A stretch of 64,000 bases of DNA, from positions 116,162,979 to 116,226,978 of the forward strand of contig NC_081841.1 of the NCBI RefSeq assembly GCF_963259705.1, given 5' to 3'. Under the pieces are notes generated by a model. It was not told where the DNA came from. It ran no database searches and saw only the letters and a program-made list of their open reading frames with translations. This document shows, in pieces, positions 45,062 through 56,261 of this stretch. The position numbers were made by a program, and so were the translations under genes. Origin of the DNA: Myotis daubentonii (taxonomy: Eukaryota > Chordata > Mammalia > Chiroptera > Vespertilionidae). Each line of letters starts with the position of its first letter. The stretch's first letter is position 1.

Positions 45062-47710
45062 AATTAGAGAGGGAGCAACAAGAAAAGCCCAGAGTGAAAA
45101 GAAGTAAGGCAATAATAAAGATAAGAGTGGAAATAAATGAAATAGAGACCAAAAAATCAATACAAAATATCAATGAAACCAAGAGCTGGTTCTTTGAAAG
45201 GATAAACAAGACTGATGAACCTCAAGCCTGGCTCACCAGGAAACAAAGAGAGAGAACCCAAATAAACAAAATCAGAAGTGAAAGAGTCAAAATAACAACA
45301 GATACAGTATTGTAAAAAAAAACAAAAAAAAAAAACGAGCAAATCTATTCCAATAAACTGGTAAACCCATGAGAAATGGACATATTCCTAGATAAATATG
45401 ACATCCAAAAGTCAATTAGGAAAAATCAAAAAATCTGAATAGGCCAAACTATGGAGGAAATTGAAGCAGTCATCCAAAAACTTCCAGCAAACAAAATCCC
45501 CGGACCAGATGGCTACACAGGGGAGTTTTACCAAACATTCAAAGAATAATTAAAACCTATACTCCTCAGACTATCCCAAATAATTCAACAGGAAGGAACA
45601 CTTCCAAGCTATATGTATGAAGCCGGCATAAACCTAATCCCAAAATCAGATAAAGAAACTAGAAAGAAAGAGAATTACAGGCCAATATCTATAATGAACA
45701 TAGATGCTAAATTCCTCAACAAAATCCTAACAAATAAGACCCAGCATTACATTAGAATGATCATACACCATGACCAACTGGGATTTATTCTGGGGATGCA
45801 AGATGGTACAATATCTGCAAATCAATAAACGTGATACATCACACAAACAAATGGAGAGATAAAAACCACATAATCATATCAATTGATACAGAAAAAGCAT
45901 TTGACAAAATCTAACACCCTTTCTTGACACTCTCAGCAAAGTGGGAATAGAGGGATCATACATCAACAGAATAAAAGCCTTATATGACAAACCTACATCC
46001 AACATTATACTCAATGGATAAAAACTAAAATCGTTTTCCCTAAGAACTGGAAGAAGACAGGGATGCCCACTCTCACCACTCCTGTTCGAAATAGTGCTGG
46101 AAGTGCTAGCCATAGCAATAAGACAAAAAGAAGGGAAAAAAGGCATCCAAATTGGAAAAGAAGAAGTAAAACTATCATTATTTGCAGAGGACATGACATT
46201 GAACATAGAAAACCCTAAAGACTCCATCAAAAAAACCATTAGACTTAATAAATGAATTTGGCAATGTAGCAGGATACAAAATTAACACCGAGAAATCTAT
46301 GGCTTTTTCATGCACCGATAATAAACTCACAGAAAGAGAAACAATAAAACAATCCATTTATGATTTAACCAAAAAAATTAAGATACCTAGCATTAAACTT
46401 ATCTAAGAAGGTAAAAGACCTGTACTAGGAAAACTACAGGTATTGGAAAAAAAAGAGATAGAGTAAGACATAAACAGATGGAAGAACATGCCATGTTCAT
46501 GGATACGTAGAATTAACATCATTAAAATGTCCATACTACCCAAAGCAATCTATAGATTCAATGCACTCCCCATTGAAACACCAATGGTATATTTCACAGA
46601 CCTAGAACAAACTCTCCAAAAATTCATCTGGAATTTTTTTAAAAAGACCCTGAATAGCCACAGAAATCTTGAGAAAGAAGAACAAAGTTTGAGGAATCAT
46701 AATACCAGATATCAAGATATATTACAAAGCCACTGTTCTCAACACTACCTGGTATTGGCACAAGAACAGATATATAGACCACTGGAACAGAACAAAGAGC
46801 CCAGTAATTGACCCAAGCCATTATGCTCAATTAATATTTGTCAAAGTTGGCAAGAGCATACAATGGAGTCAAGACAGTCTCTTCAACAAGTGGTGTTGGG
46901 AAAATTGAACAGATACATGCAAAAAAATGAAACTAGACCCCTAACTTACACCATATTCAAATATAAACTAAATATGGATAAAGGACTTAAACATAAAATG
47001 GGAAACCATAAAAAGCTTAGATAAATCCACAGGCAGCAAAATTTCAGACATATGTTGTAGCAATATCTTACCAATACAGCTCCTAAGACAATGGAAACTA
47101 AAAAGAAAATAAACAAATGGGTCTATATCAAAATAAAAAGTGTCTGCACAGGGAAAGAAACCATCAACAAAACAATAAGAAAGCCCACTGCATGGGAGAA
47201 TATATTTGCAAATGTTATATCTGATAAGGATCTAATCTCCAAAATGTATAAGGAACTCATAAATCTTAACAAAATGAAGATAATCAATCCAATCCAAAAA
47301 ATTGGCAAAGAACTTAAATAGACACTTTTGGAAAGCAGACATACAGAAGGCCAAGAGACATATGAAAACATGTGCAAAGTCACTAATCATCTGAGACATG
47401 CAAATAAAAACCACAATGAGATACGATTTCACACCTGTCAGAATGGCTATCATCAACAAATCAACAAACAACAAGTGCTGGCAAGGGTTTGGAGAAAAAG
47501 GAACCCTCGTGCACTGCTGGTGGGAATGCAAACTGGTACAGCCACTGTGGAAAACAGTATGGAGTTTCCTCAAAAAATTAAAAATGGAACTTCCATTTGA
47601 CCCAGTAATCCCACTTCTAGGATTATATCCCAAGAAATAAGAAACACCAATCAGAAAGAACATATGCACCCCTATGTTCATAGCAGCACAATTCACAATA
47701 GCTAAGATTT
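45062..47710 (+). mobile_element. L1 ORF2 segment (plus strand)
   Basis: ORF2 from before the RT domain to shortly before the ORF2 end (last text GCTAAGATTT at about 47709). The RT active site reads FAED (46181-46192). Stops and small deletions are frequent. The 3' end and UTR are absent because the sequence switches at 47711 into minus-strand L1. The longest open piece is 107 codons. Confidence 0.87.
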
Positions 47711-48138
47711 ATCCCAGCCTCCTGCCCCAGGCCCTCACAGCCCCATTGTCTGTGACCATGGGTCATGTATATATGCATACAAGGTTCTTAGTTGATTACT
47801 TCCCAACCACCCTCCTCCACCTTCCCTGCAAGATTCTGCATTTTGTTCCATGCTTCCATGTCTCTGGATCCACTTGGTTCATCAGTTTACTTTGTTACTT
47901 TGATTCCATATATGAATGAGATCATGTGATGTTTGTCTTTCTCTGATTGACTTATTTCATTTAGCATGATACTCCCCAGCTCCCTCCATGCTGTCTCTAA
48001 GGGTAAGAGATTCTTCTTCTTCTTTTTTTTTTAGTGTTGCATAGTATTCTATGGTATAAATGTACCACAGCTTTTTATTCACTCATCTACTGATGGGCAC
48101 TCGGGCTATTTACAGAACTTAGCTATTGTAAATTGTGC
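47711..48138 (-). mobile_element. L1 3' UTR and ORF2 end (minus strand)
   Basis: Minus-strand 3' UTR, then the ORF2 end to GCACAATTTACAATAGCTAAG. It directly abuts the plus-strand ORF2 segment on its left. It might be the separated 3' end of the large minus-strand L1 that begins at 48458. Confidence 0.75.
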
Positions 48139-48457
48139 AGGCCAGCATTATCTTAATTCAAAACCAGATAAAGATACTAATAAGAAAGAAAATTATAAAC
48201 CAATATACCTGATGCACATAGATGCAAAAATCCTCAACAAAATATTAGCAAACTGAAGACTTAGGATTTCAGTCAAAATGGTAGCATAGGTAAATGCTGT
48301 TCTTATCTCCTCCCACAATCACATCAAAATTACAACTAAACAAAAAAACATTACAACTAAACCATAGAACAACCATCATTGAGAACCACGTGAAATCTAG
48401 CTGAATAGAAGTCCTTTAAATAAGAATACAAAGAAAAAGCCAAGTTAAAGTTGGTAG
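48139..48457 (+). mobile_element. Two short plus-strand L1 pieces
   Basis: 48139-48255 is mid-ORF2 text ([22 protein letters not shown] when read). 48256-48457 is an L1 5' start (GTCAAAATGGTAGCATAGG and onward), cut after about 200 bp. Together they separate two minus-strand L1 blocks. Confidence 0.72.
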
Positions 48458-48460
48458 TCT

Positions 48461-51400
48461 AGTTTCATTTTTTGGCATGTATCTGTCCAATTTTCCCAAC
48501 ACCATTTATTGAAGAGGCTGCCTGACTCCATTGTATGTTCTTGCCTCTTTTGTCAAATATTAATTGGAAATAGTAGTTTTGGTGGATTTATGAGTTCTGT
48601 ATTCTATTCCTTGGTCTATATGTCTGTTCTTGTGCCAGTACCAGGAAGTTTTGAGAACAGTGGCTTTGTAATACAGCTTGATATCTGCTATTGAGATTCC
48701 TCTTACTTTGCTCTTCTTTCTCAGGATTGCTGCAGCTATTTGGGGTCTTTTTTTATTCTAGATGAATTTTTGGAGAGTTTGTTTTAGGTCTGTGAAATAT
48801 GCCATTGGTATTTTAATGGGGAATGCATTGAATCTATAGATTGCTTTGGGTAGTATGGACATTTTAATGATGTTGGTTCTACCAATCCATAAACACAGTA
48901 TATTCTTCCATCTATTTATGTCTTCCTCTATCTCTTTTTTCAGTATCCTGTAGTTTTCCAAGTACTGGTCTTTTACTTCCTTAGTTAAGTTTATTCCTAG
49001 GTATCTTAATATTTTTCATGTGATGGTAAATGGAATTTTTTTTTAGTCTCTCTTTCTGTAAGTTCACTATTGGTGTATAGAAATGCCATAGATTTTTGGC
49101 ATTAATTTTGTATCCTGTTACATTGCCAAATCCATTTATTAAGTCTAATAATTTTTTTATGGAATCTTTAGGGTTTTCTATTGTGATGAATTGAATGTCA
49201 GTAAAAATTTTTAACAAGGATGGGGTCAAGGATAGGTAACCAGGCATAACTCCAAGTCTCCCACTCCAGACATCGGCATCAAGGTCCTGATTAGAGCCTT
49301 GTAACTGTAAATCAAGGACGTTTGTATTTTCTGGGGATAAAAGCTCATGGAAGACAAAGCTCGGGGCTGTTACAGGGGAAAGCCTGTGGAAGTCACTGGT
49401 CAGTTCAATAAATCCTCACTTACTATTTAAAACCTAATTGGAGTTGGTGGTCTTATTCTCACGAATGTTGGTCCACAACACTATGTACTGTATCATGTCA
49501 TCTGTGAATAATAACAGTTTTATGTCTTCTTTTCCAATTTGGATATCTTTTATTTCTTCTTCTTATCTAATTGCTATGGCTAGCACTTCCAGAACTATGT
49601 TGAAGAGGAGTGGTGAGAGTGGGCATCCCTGTCTTCTTCCCGTTCTTAGGGAAAATGATTTTAGTTTTTATCCATTGAGTATAAGGTTGGATGTAGGTTT
49701 GTCATATAAGGCTTTTATTCTGTTGATGTATGATCCCGCTATTCCCACTTCGCTGAGAGTGTTTGCCAACAAAGGGTGTTGGATTTTTTCAAATGCTTTT
49801 TCTGTATCAATTGATATGACTATGTGATTTTTATCTCTCAATTTGTTTATGTGATGTATTACGTTTATTGATTTGAGGATATTGTACCATCCTTGCATCC
49901 CTGGGATAAATCCTACCTGGTAATGGTGTATGTTCTTTCTGATGTAATGCTGGATCCAATTTGCTAAGATTTTGTTGAGGATTTTGGCAACTATGTTCAT
50001 GAGGGATATTGCCCTGTAATTCTCTTTCATTGTGTTGTCTTTATCTGGTTTTGGTATTAAAATAATGCTGGCTTCATAGAATGAGTTGGAAGTGTTCCTT
50101 CCTCTTGAATTTTTTGGAATAGTCTGAGGAGAATAGGTTTTTGTTCTTCTTCGAATGTTTGGTAAAACTCCCCAGTGAAGCAGTCTGGCCCCAGGCTTTT
50201 GTTTGCTGTGAGCATTTTGATGACTTCTTCAATATCTTCCATAGTTATCGGCCTATTGAGATTTTTAGATTCTTCCTGATTGAGTTTTGGAAGGTTCTAT
50301 TTTTCTAGGAATATGTCCATTTCCTCCAGGATGTCCAGTTTGTTGGAATAGAGTTTTTCATAGTATTTTTTAACAATCATTTGTATTTCTGTGGGGTCTG
50401 TTGTTATTTTGCCTCTTTCATTTGTAATTTTGTTTATTTGGGTCCTCTCTCTTTGCTTCTTGGTGATCCTGGCTAGAGGTTCATCAAACTTCTTTATCCT
50501 TTCAAAGAGCCAGCTTTTGGTTTCATTGATCTTTTATATTGTGTGGGGTTTTTTGTCTCTATGTCATTTATTTGTACTCTGATCTTTATTATCTCCTTCC
50601 TTCTGCTCACTCTGGGCTTTTTTTGTTGCTCTCTTTCTAATTATTTAAGTTGTAGAGTTAGATGATTGCTACCATTTTTCCTTATTTTTTGAGGTAGGTC
50701 TGTAGAGCTATAAACTTCCCTCAGGAGTGCTTTCATTTTGGATTGTTGTATTTTTATTGTCATTAGTTTCCAGGGTGTTTTTAATTTCTTCTTTGATCTC
50801 TTTTGTAACCAAATCATTGTTTAATAGCATGCTCTTCAGCTTCCAAATGTTTGAATTTTTTTTTTGCTTTTATTGTAGTCTATTTCTAATATTATGTCAT
50901 TGTGGTCTGAGAAGATGCTTGATATGCTTTCAATCTTCTTGAATTTGGGGAGAGTTTGCTTGTGACCCATTATGTGGTCTATTTTTGAAAATGTCCCATG
51001 TGCACTTGAGAAGAACGTATATTCCATGGCTTGGGGGTGAAATGTTAAGTCCATCTGATCTAGTGAATCATTAACAATTGAAGTCTTTGCTGATTTTTTG
51101 TATAGAGGATTTATCCAGTGATGGCAGTGGGGTACTAATGTCCCCTACCATGAATGTATTGTTGTCTATTTCTCCCTTGATATCTTCCAGGTGTTTTTTA
51201 TGTATTTGGGTGCTCCTGCATTGGGTGCATATATGTTTATCAGGGTTATATCCTCTTGTTGTATATGAGATAAGTGGCCTTCCTTATCTCTCGAAATGGC
51301 CTTTACTTTGAGGTCTTTTTTGTCAGCTTTAAGTATTGCTACCCCAGATTTTTTTTTTTCATTTCCATTTGCCTTAACAATATTTTTCCATCCCTTCACT

Positions 51401-51565
51401 TTCAGTCTGTGTGAGTCCCTTGTTCTGAGGTGGATCTCTTGTAGACAACAAATGTATGGGTTATGTTTTTTATCCATTCTGCTACTAGATTTCTTTTGAT
51501 TGGAGTATTTAGCCCATTTACATTTAAATTTATTATTGATAGGTACTTGTTTGTATCTATTTTTA
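48461..51565 (-). pseudogene. L1 ORF2 without C-terminus, broken
   Basis: Endonuclease (about 51560-50850; reads NIYAPNAGAPKYIK) and RT (about 50300-48900) are recognisable. The active-site motif reads FTDD (49497-49508), keeping both aspartates. The C-terminal cysteine region is missing because the block starts at about 48461. A solo LTR is inserted only 13 bp from the active-site codons. The start codon position has ATA, and stops are common. Confidence 0.83.
49182..49480 (+). repeat. Solo LTR, ERV1-like (299 bp)
   Basis: Starts TGTGATGAATTG and ends TCCACAACA, with a 4-bp duplication CTAT at 49178-49181 and 49481-49484. It contains GATAAAAGC (TATA-like, about 49337) and AATAAATCC (polyadenylation signal, about 49409), so it reads on the plus strand. 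L1 ORF2 continues correctly on both sides. The 4-bp duplication and short length fit a class I (gammaretrovirus-like) LTR. Confidence 0.88.
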
Positions 51566-51600
51566 TTTTTGTGCCCATATTCTCTTTTTATTTCTTCTTG

Positions 51601-52454
51601 TTACACCAATCCCTTTAGCATCTCTTGCATTGTGGGTTGGTAGTGATAAACTTCCTTAGCTTATTTTTTTTGTCTGTGTCGCTCCTTAATTCCCCTTCAA
51701 ATTTGAATGATAGAGTTGCTGGATAGAGTATTCTTGCATTCAGTCCCTTGCTTTTAATCACTTTGTAAATTTCCTTCCTTTCTTTTCTGGCATGGTGTGT
51801 TTCTGTTGAGAAATCATTTGCTAATCTAATGGGAGATCCCTTGTTTGTAACTTTCTGTCTCTCTCTTGCAGCCTTTAAGATTATCTCTTTGTTCTGAACA
51901 TTTGCCATCTTAATTATGATGTGTCTTGGTGTGGGTCTTTTTGGGTTCATCTTGTTTGGGACTCTCGGTGCTTGTGGTACTTTTTTCTTCCCCACCTCAG
52001 GGAAGTTTTCTGACATTATTTCTTCAAATATGTTTTCTAACCCTTGTTCCTCTTCCTGTCATTCTAGCACCTCTATTATTTGTATGTTGCTTCGTTTCAT
52101 GTTGCCCCAAGCTCCCTTAGGCTCTCCCCTCTCTTTTAATATTTTTCTCCAATTGCAGTTCAGTTTGGATGTGTTTTGCTTCCCTGTCTTCCAATTCACT
52201 AATTTGGTCCTCCACTTTTCCTAGATTACTGTTGAACCTTTCCATGGTGTTTTTTTTTTAATTTCAGCTATATCGCTCTTTATTTCTTCTTGATTCATAC
52301 ATAAGTTGTTAATGTTTTCATCCATCCTGTTTATGAACCATATGACTTTTATTCTGAATTCTTTTTCTGACATATGGCATGCCTCCATTTCACTTAGCTG
52401 CTTTTCTGGTGATTCCTCCTTTTCTTTCCTTTGGGGCTTTCTTTGTCTTACCAT
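51601..52454 (-). pseudogene. L1 ORF1, broken
   Basis: Start MVRQRKPQRKEKEESPEKQL at 52454, stop at 51601-51603. The RRM and C-terminal text is open from 52016 to 51615 (TPRHIIIKMANVQNKE, RQKVTNKG, YPATLSFKFEGE). The 854-bp span is not a multiple of three, and the 5' half (52466-52221) lies in another frame, so at least one frameshift separates them. Homologous to ORF1 at 5785-6684. Confidence 0.85.
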
Positions 52455-52489
52455 TTTTTGTCTCACTGGAGGATCTAGGTGTCGAGTTT

Positions 52490-53330
52490 GCAGGGGCTGC
52501 TACTTGGGTGCCAATGGCTCCTCGGGCAGCAGCTACTCCTCAGGCTGTAGCGGCAGCGCCTGTTCCTTCTGGTGTGAGCTGTTCGCAGCAGTGGTGGCTT
52601 TTCAGGCTGCTCTTGCAGCTGCTGCTCCTCTGACAGGGTTGGGCTGCTCATGAGGCTGCTGCTCCTCGAACAGGGGAAGGTTGCTCTCCGGGCTGCTGCT
52701 CCTCATACTAGAGTGGGCTGCTCATACAGCTGTTTCTCCTTGGACAGGGAAGGCTGCTCACACAGCTTCTGCTCCTCATATGGGGGCGGGCTGCTCATGA
52801 GGCTGCTACTCCTTGGATGGGGGCAGGCTGCTCGTGAGGCTGCTGCTCTTCAAATGGTTGGGGGGGGGGGGGACTCATACAGCTTCTGCTCCTCAGATGG
52901 GGGCAGGCTGCTCATGGTGCTGCTGCTCCTCGGGCAGGGGCAACCTGCTCCTCAGACCAGGGAGGGCTGCTCATGCAGCTGCTGCTCCTCAGACAAGGGC
53001 GAGATGCTCACGAGGCTGCTGCTCCTTGGACAGGGGTGAGCTGCATGTGGATCTGCTGGTCATTGGAGAGGGGCGTCGACTCACATAGCTGCTGCGCCTT
53101 GGACAGGGGCAGGCTGCTTGCGTGGCTGCTGCTCCTCAGATGCGGGTGGGCTGCATGCAAGGTTGTTGCTCCTCAGATGAGGGGTGGGCCACTTGCACAA
53201 CTGCTGCTCCTTTGACAGGGGGAAGCAATGTGAGGCTGCCACTCCTCGGCCTGAGGCAGGCTGCTCACAGGGCTGCTGCTCCTTGGACAGGAGCGGGCTG
53301 TTCACGTGGCTGCTGCTCGAGTGGTTGCAA
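52490..53330 (-). repeat. 36-bp tandem array in L1 5' UTR (copy 2)
   Basis: About 22 imperfect 36-bp units, plus-strand form GGCTGCTGCTCCT..GACAGGGG..GGGCTGCTCA. It has the same position and consensus as the array at 6740-7690, and a G-run at 52860-52872 interrupts one unit. The plus strand stays open over long stretches (up to 140 codons) for the same reason as in copy 1. Confidence 0.88.
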
Positions 53331-54021
53331 TGCCCTGGGCTAAAGTGTTGGTCCAGTCAGAGGAGAGCATGCTTCAGAACTCACAGGAACCTGCGCCCGG
53401 GTGGCTGGAGTCTTGGTAACCATGGGACTACAGCCGAGGCATCATGTCCCAGGCAGGGGTGGCTGTATTGTCCCAGGTATTATATGAGAACACCCTGTTT
53501 GGAGGTGAGGCTGGGCTTCCAGTCACAGCTGCTCTCCCATTCAAAAAAGGCAAGGCCTCTGAGGAAGAGCCAGCCTCTCTGGGACTATTTGCAAATAGTT
53601 CAGTGATCCCAGCTAGCCTTCCCCCAAAGGTCCTGCAGGATCTAACTGTGCCTCACTCACACACACCCACATACCACACACTCCTCTTTTGCTCCCTCAC
53701 TTGCGCTCTCTCCCTCACTGTCACCTTATTTCTACCTCTATATTTGGGTCTGGAGTGTTATTGACCCATTCATGGATGGAGTCTCCTCTCTGGGTGTCTG
53801 GTTATGTGGCTCGTTCTCTAGAACATTGGCTAAACAGGATAAAATTCACCTCGACAAGACATGACACAAAGGGAACAAAACACAAATGTATTTATGACAC
53901 CAATAACCCCAATATCAGTGACCACCAGAGAAAAGAGAATTAGGGGAGAGAAAAGAGAGCACAAATGATATCAAAGAGAGAAAAAAAATGGTATAAGGTA
54001 AAAGAAAAGGAAGAGGAAAAG

Positions 54022-54022
<1 letters not shown>

Positions 54023-54116
<94 letters not shown>
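54023..54116. repeat. (TA)n(GA)n compound microsatellite
   Basis: About 22 TA units followed directly by about 24 GA units, inside the L1 5' UTR. Copy 1 has only a very short TA run at the same place (8405-8420). Confidence 0.95.
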
Positions 54117-54119
<3 letters not shown>

Positions 54120-54331
54120 CACCAGAGAACAAACAGGTAAACTAAAACATACAAATACCAAGTACTCAGTAAAGAGGGTGGGAGCAGAATCTAATATAAA
54201 GAAAGTAAGGTTAAAAATTGGATGAATATGGGGAGGACCTCAGTTCAGTATAGAGGAAGTAGAAAGAGGATGAGTGAATAAGAAGAAAGAGAGAGAAGAA
54301 AATAATAATAATATAATAATAATAATTTTTT

Positions 54332-56244
54332 AAATTAAATCTTTATTGTTCAGATTATTACATTTGTTCCTCTTTTTTCCCCCCCATAACTCCCCTCCTC
54401 CCAGTTCCCGCCCCACCCTCCGCCCTCACTCCCCACCCACTGTCCTCATCCATAGGTGCACAATTTTTGTCCAGTCTCTTCCCGAATCTCCCACGCCCCT
54501 TTCGCCCCCAAGAATAGTCAGTCCATTCCCTTTCTATGTCCCTGATTCTATTATAATCACCAGTTCATTCTGTTCATCAGATTATTTATTCACTTGATTC
54601 TTAGATTCACTTGTTGATAGATGCATATTTGTTGTTCATAATTTGTATCTTTACCTTTTTCTTCCTCTTCCTCTTCTTAAAGGATACCTTTCAGCATTTC
54701 ATATAATCCTGGTTTGGTGGTGATGAACTCCTTTAGCTTTTCCTTATCTGTGAAGCTCTTTATCTGACCTTCAATTCTGAATGATAGCTTTGCTGGATAA
54801 AGTAATCTTGGATGTAGGTTCTTGGCATTCATCACTTTGAATATTTCTTGCCATTCCCTTCTGGCCTGCAAAGTTTCTGTTGAGAAATCAGCTGACAGTC
54901 GTATGGGTATTCCCTTGTAGGTAACTGGGTTTCTTTCTCTTGCTGCTTTTAAGATTCTCTCTTTGTCTTTTGCTCTTGGCATTTTAATTATGATGTGTCT
55001 TGGTGTGGTCCTCTTTGGATTCCTTTTGTTTGGGGTTCTCTGTGCTTCTTGGACCTGTAAGTCCATTTCTTTCACCAGGTGGGGGAAGTTTTCTGTCATT
55101 ATTTCTTCAAATAGGTTTTCAATATCTTGCTCTCTCTCATCTTCTGGCACCCCTATAATTCTGATGTTGGTACGCTTGAAGCTGTCCCAGAGGCTCCTTA
55201 CACTATCCTCGCATTTTTGGATTCTTTTTTCATTTTGCTTTTCCGGTTGGGTGTTTTTTGCTTCCTCGCATTTCAAATCATTGACTTGATTCTTGCGCTC
55301 CTCTGGTCTGCTGTCGGGAGTCTGTATAATATTCGTTATTTCAGTCCGTGTATGCTTAATTTCTAGTTGGTTCCCCAATATAACATCGAGGGTCTCATTA
55401 GTTTTCTTGTAGATCTCATTAAGTTTATCGGCAGCTTCTAAACAGTTCTTGAGAGACCTTAAAAGTGTGGTTCTGAACTCTATATCTTCCATTGACAATT
55501 TTGTCCTGTTTCTTTGTCTCCGCATTTTGTTATGCTTCCTTGGTGCACCCCCTAGTGGTCTTTGTTCGCAGTCTTATAGTTAAATCTTGATTGTTGTAGC
55601 TAATTCCAGGGAGGGTTTGACCTCCAGGCCAAGTGGCTATGAGAATCAGCTGTGTCAGCAGTGAGAGAACTTCTGTCCTCTAGGGAGGTGCTAATCTAGC
55701 CTTTGCCTGAGGCTATCCAGCAAATGCCTCTGTGCAGGGCTTGGGCGGGGCGGGTCGCACAGGATCAACAGCGTGGGCCGGAGAGAGCAGTTATGGCGGC
55801 TCTCAGTCCTGTCCCAAGGGGCTCTGCCTCTCTGAGTCCCAGCACCCGCTGCAAAGCTCGGAGAGAAAGCTGCACTCGCTCTGACCGAAGCCAGACAGTC
55901 CCACTTCTCCTGTTTGAGTCTGGGTCCCTAAAGACTCGCCTGTATCTGGAGCTCAGAGTCTGCGACTCCCTCCCAATTGAAAACGCCAACCGCGCCCTCC
56001 GCCGCCAGCCCGCTCCTCGCACTCCGCACCTCAGAATTTGACTTCAGCATTGCGCCTCCTCTGAGTGTCCGTATGCATTTCTCTTTCCTCCTAGTTGTAG
56101 GACTTCCACTCATCCAGTGTTCCTGTGGTTCTGGGTGATATCCGTTCCGTCTTTTAGTTTCACTTTTGAAGTAGTTGTTCAAAGCAGCAAACTCCGGTGT
56201 TAACCTATGCCACCATCTTGGTTCTCCGCCTCATGTTAGTTTCG
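54332..56244 (-). mobile_element. ORF1-only L1 derivative (HAL1-like), full length
   Basis: Complete 1.9-kb element on the minus strand. It has an L1-type 5' start (AACCAAGATGGTGGCATAGG, about 56225), a CpG-rich 5' UTR of about 700 bp, an intact ORF1, a short remnant resembling the first codons of ORF2, a 3' UTR with a long G-rich tract (54375-54450, C-rich on plus) and AATAAAG before the A-rich tail. A 16-bp duplication, ATAATAATAATTTTTT, is at 54316-54331 and 56245-56260, though it lies in low-complexity sequence. No ORF2 is present, so it depends on another L1, as half-L1 (HAL1) elements do. Confidence 0.85.
54677..55525 (-). CDS. Intact L1-type ORF1 protein, 282 aa
   Basis: The only long undamaged frame in the window. 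L1 ORF1p is a trimeric RNA-binding chaperone that packages L1 RNA in cytoplasmic particles. Residues about 15-75 are heptad-rich and likely coiled coil. About 118-205 form the RRM (NIRIIGVPE 120-128, DIENLFEEI 134-142, TPRHIIIKM 174-182, KDKERILKAARE 186-197). About 210-282 form the C-terminal domain (STET, ARREW 221-225, YPAKLSF 243-249, a basic tail). At 282 residues it is somewhat shorter than typical ORF1p, mainly in the coiled coil. The ATG at 55525 is the first in frame and is followed by a basic start (MRRQRNR). Transcription would come from the 5' UTR upstream (55526-56244). Intactness suggests recent insertion or possibly retained function. Confidence 0.88.
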   Translation of the reverse strand: MRRQRNRTKLSMEDIEFRTTLLRSLKNCLEAADKLNEIYKKTNETLDVILGNQLEIKHTRTEITNIIQTPDSRPEERKNQVNDLKCEEAKNTQPEKQNEKRIQKCEDSVRSLWDSFKRTNIRIIGVPEDEREQDIENLFEEIMTENFPHLVKEMDLQVQEAQRTPNKRNPKRTTPRHIIIKMPRAKDKERILKAARERNPVTYKGIPIRLSADFSTETLQARREWQEIFKVMNAKNLHPRLLYPAKLSFRIEGQIKSFTDKEKLKEFITTKPGLYEMLKGIL

Positions 56245-56261
56245 ATAATAATAATTTTTTT

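Noticed and set aside
45062..48138. Classical twin-primed L1 inversion
   Set aside because: In twin priming the 5' part is inverted relative to a 3' part ending in the tail at the insertion edge. Here the minus piece starts with its own 3' UTR and is followed by further L1 fragments, so separate insertions fit better.
52306..53606. Similar repetitive plus-strand frames (115, 129 and 140 aa)
   Set aside because: Same explanation as at 6528-7720: antisense of the second 36-bp array.
54963..55289. Plus-strand frames opposite the intact ORF1
   Set aside because: Antisense shadows of ORF1; hydrophobic composition results from reading the complement.
55703..56041. 112-aa plus-strand frame
   Set aside because: It lies antisense within the CpG-rich 5' UTR of the ORF1-only element and shows no protein family features.
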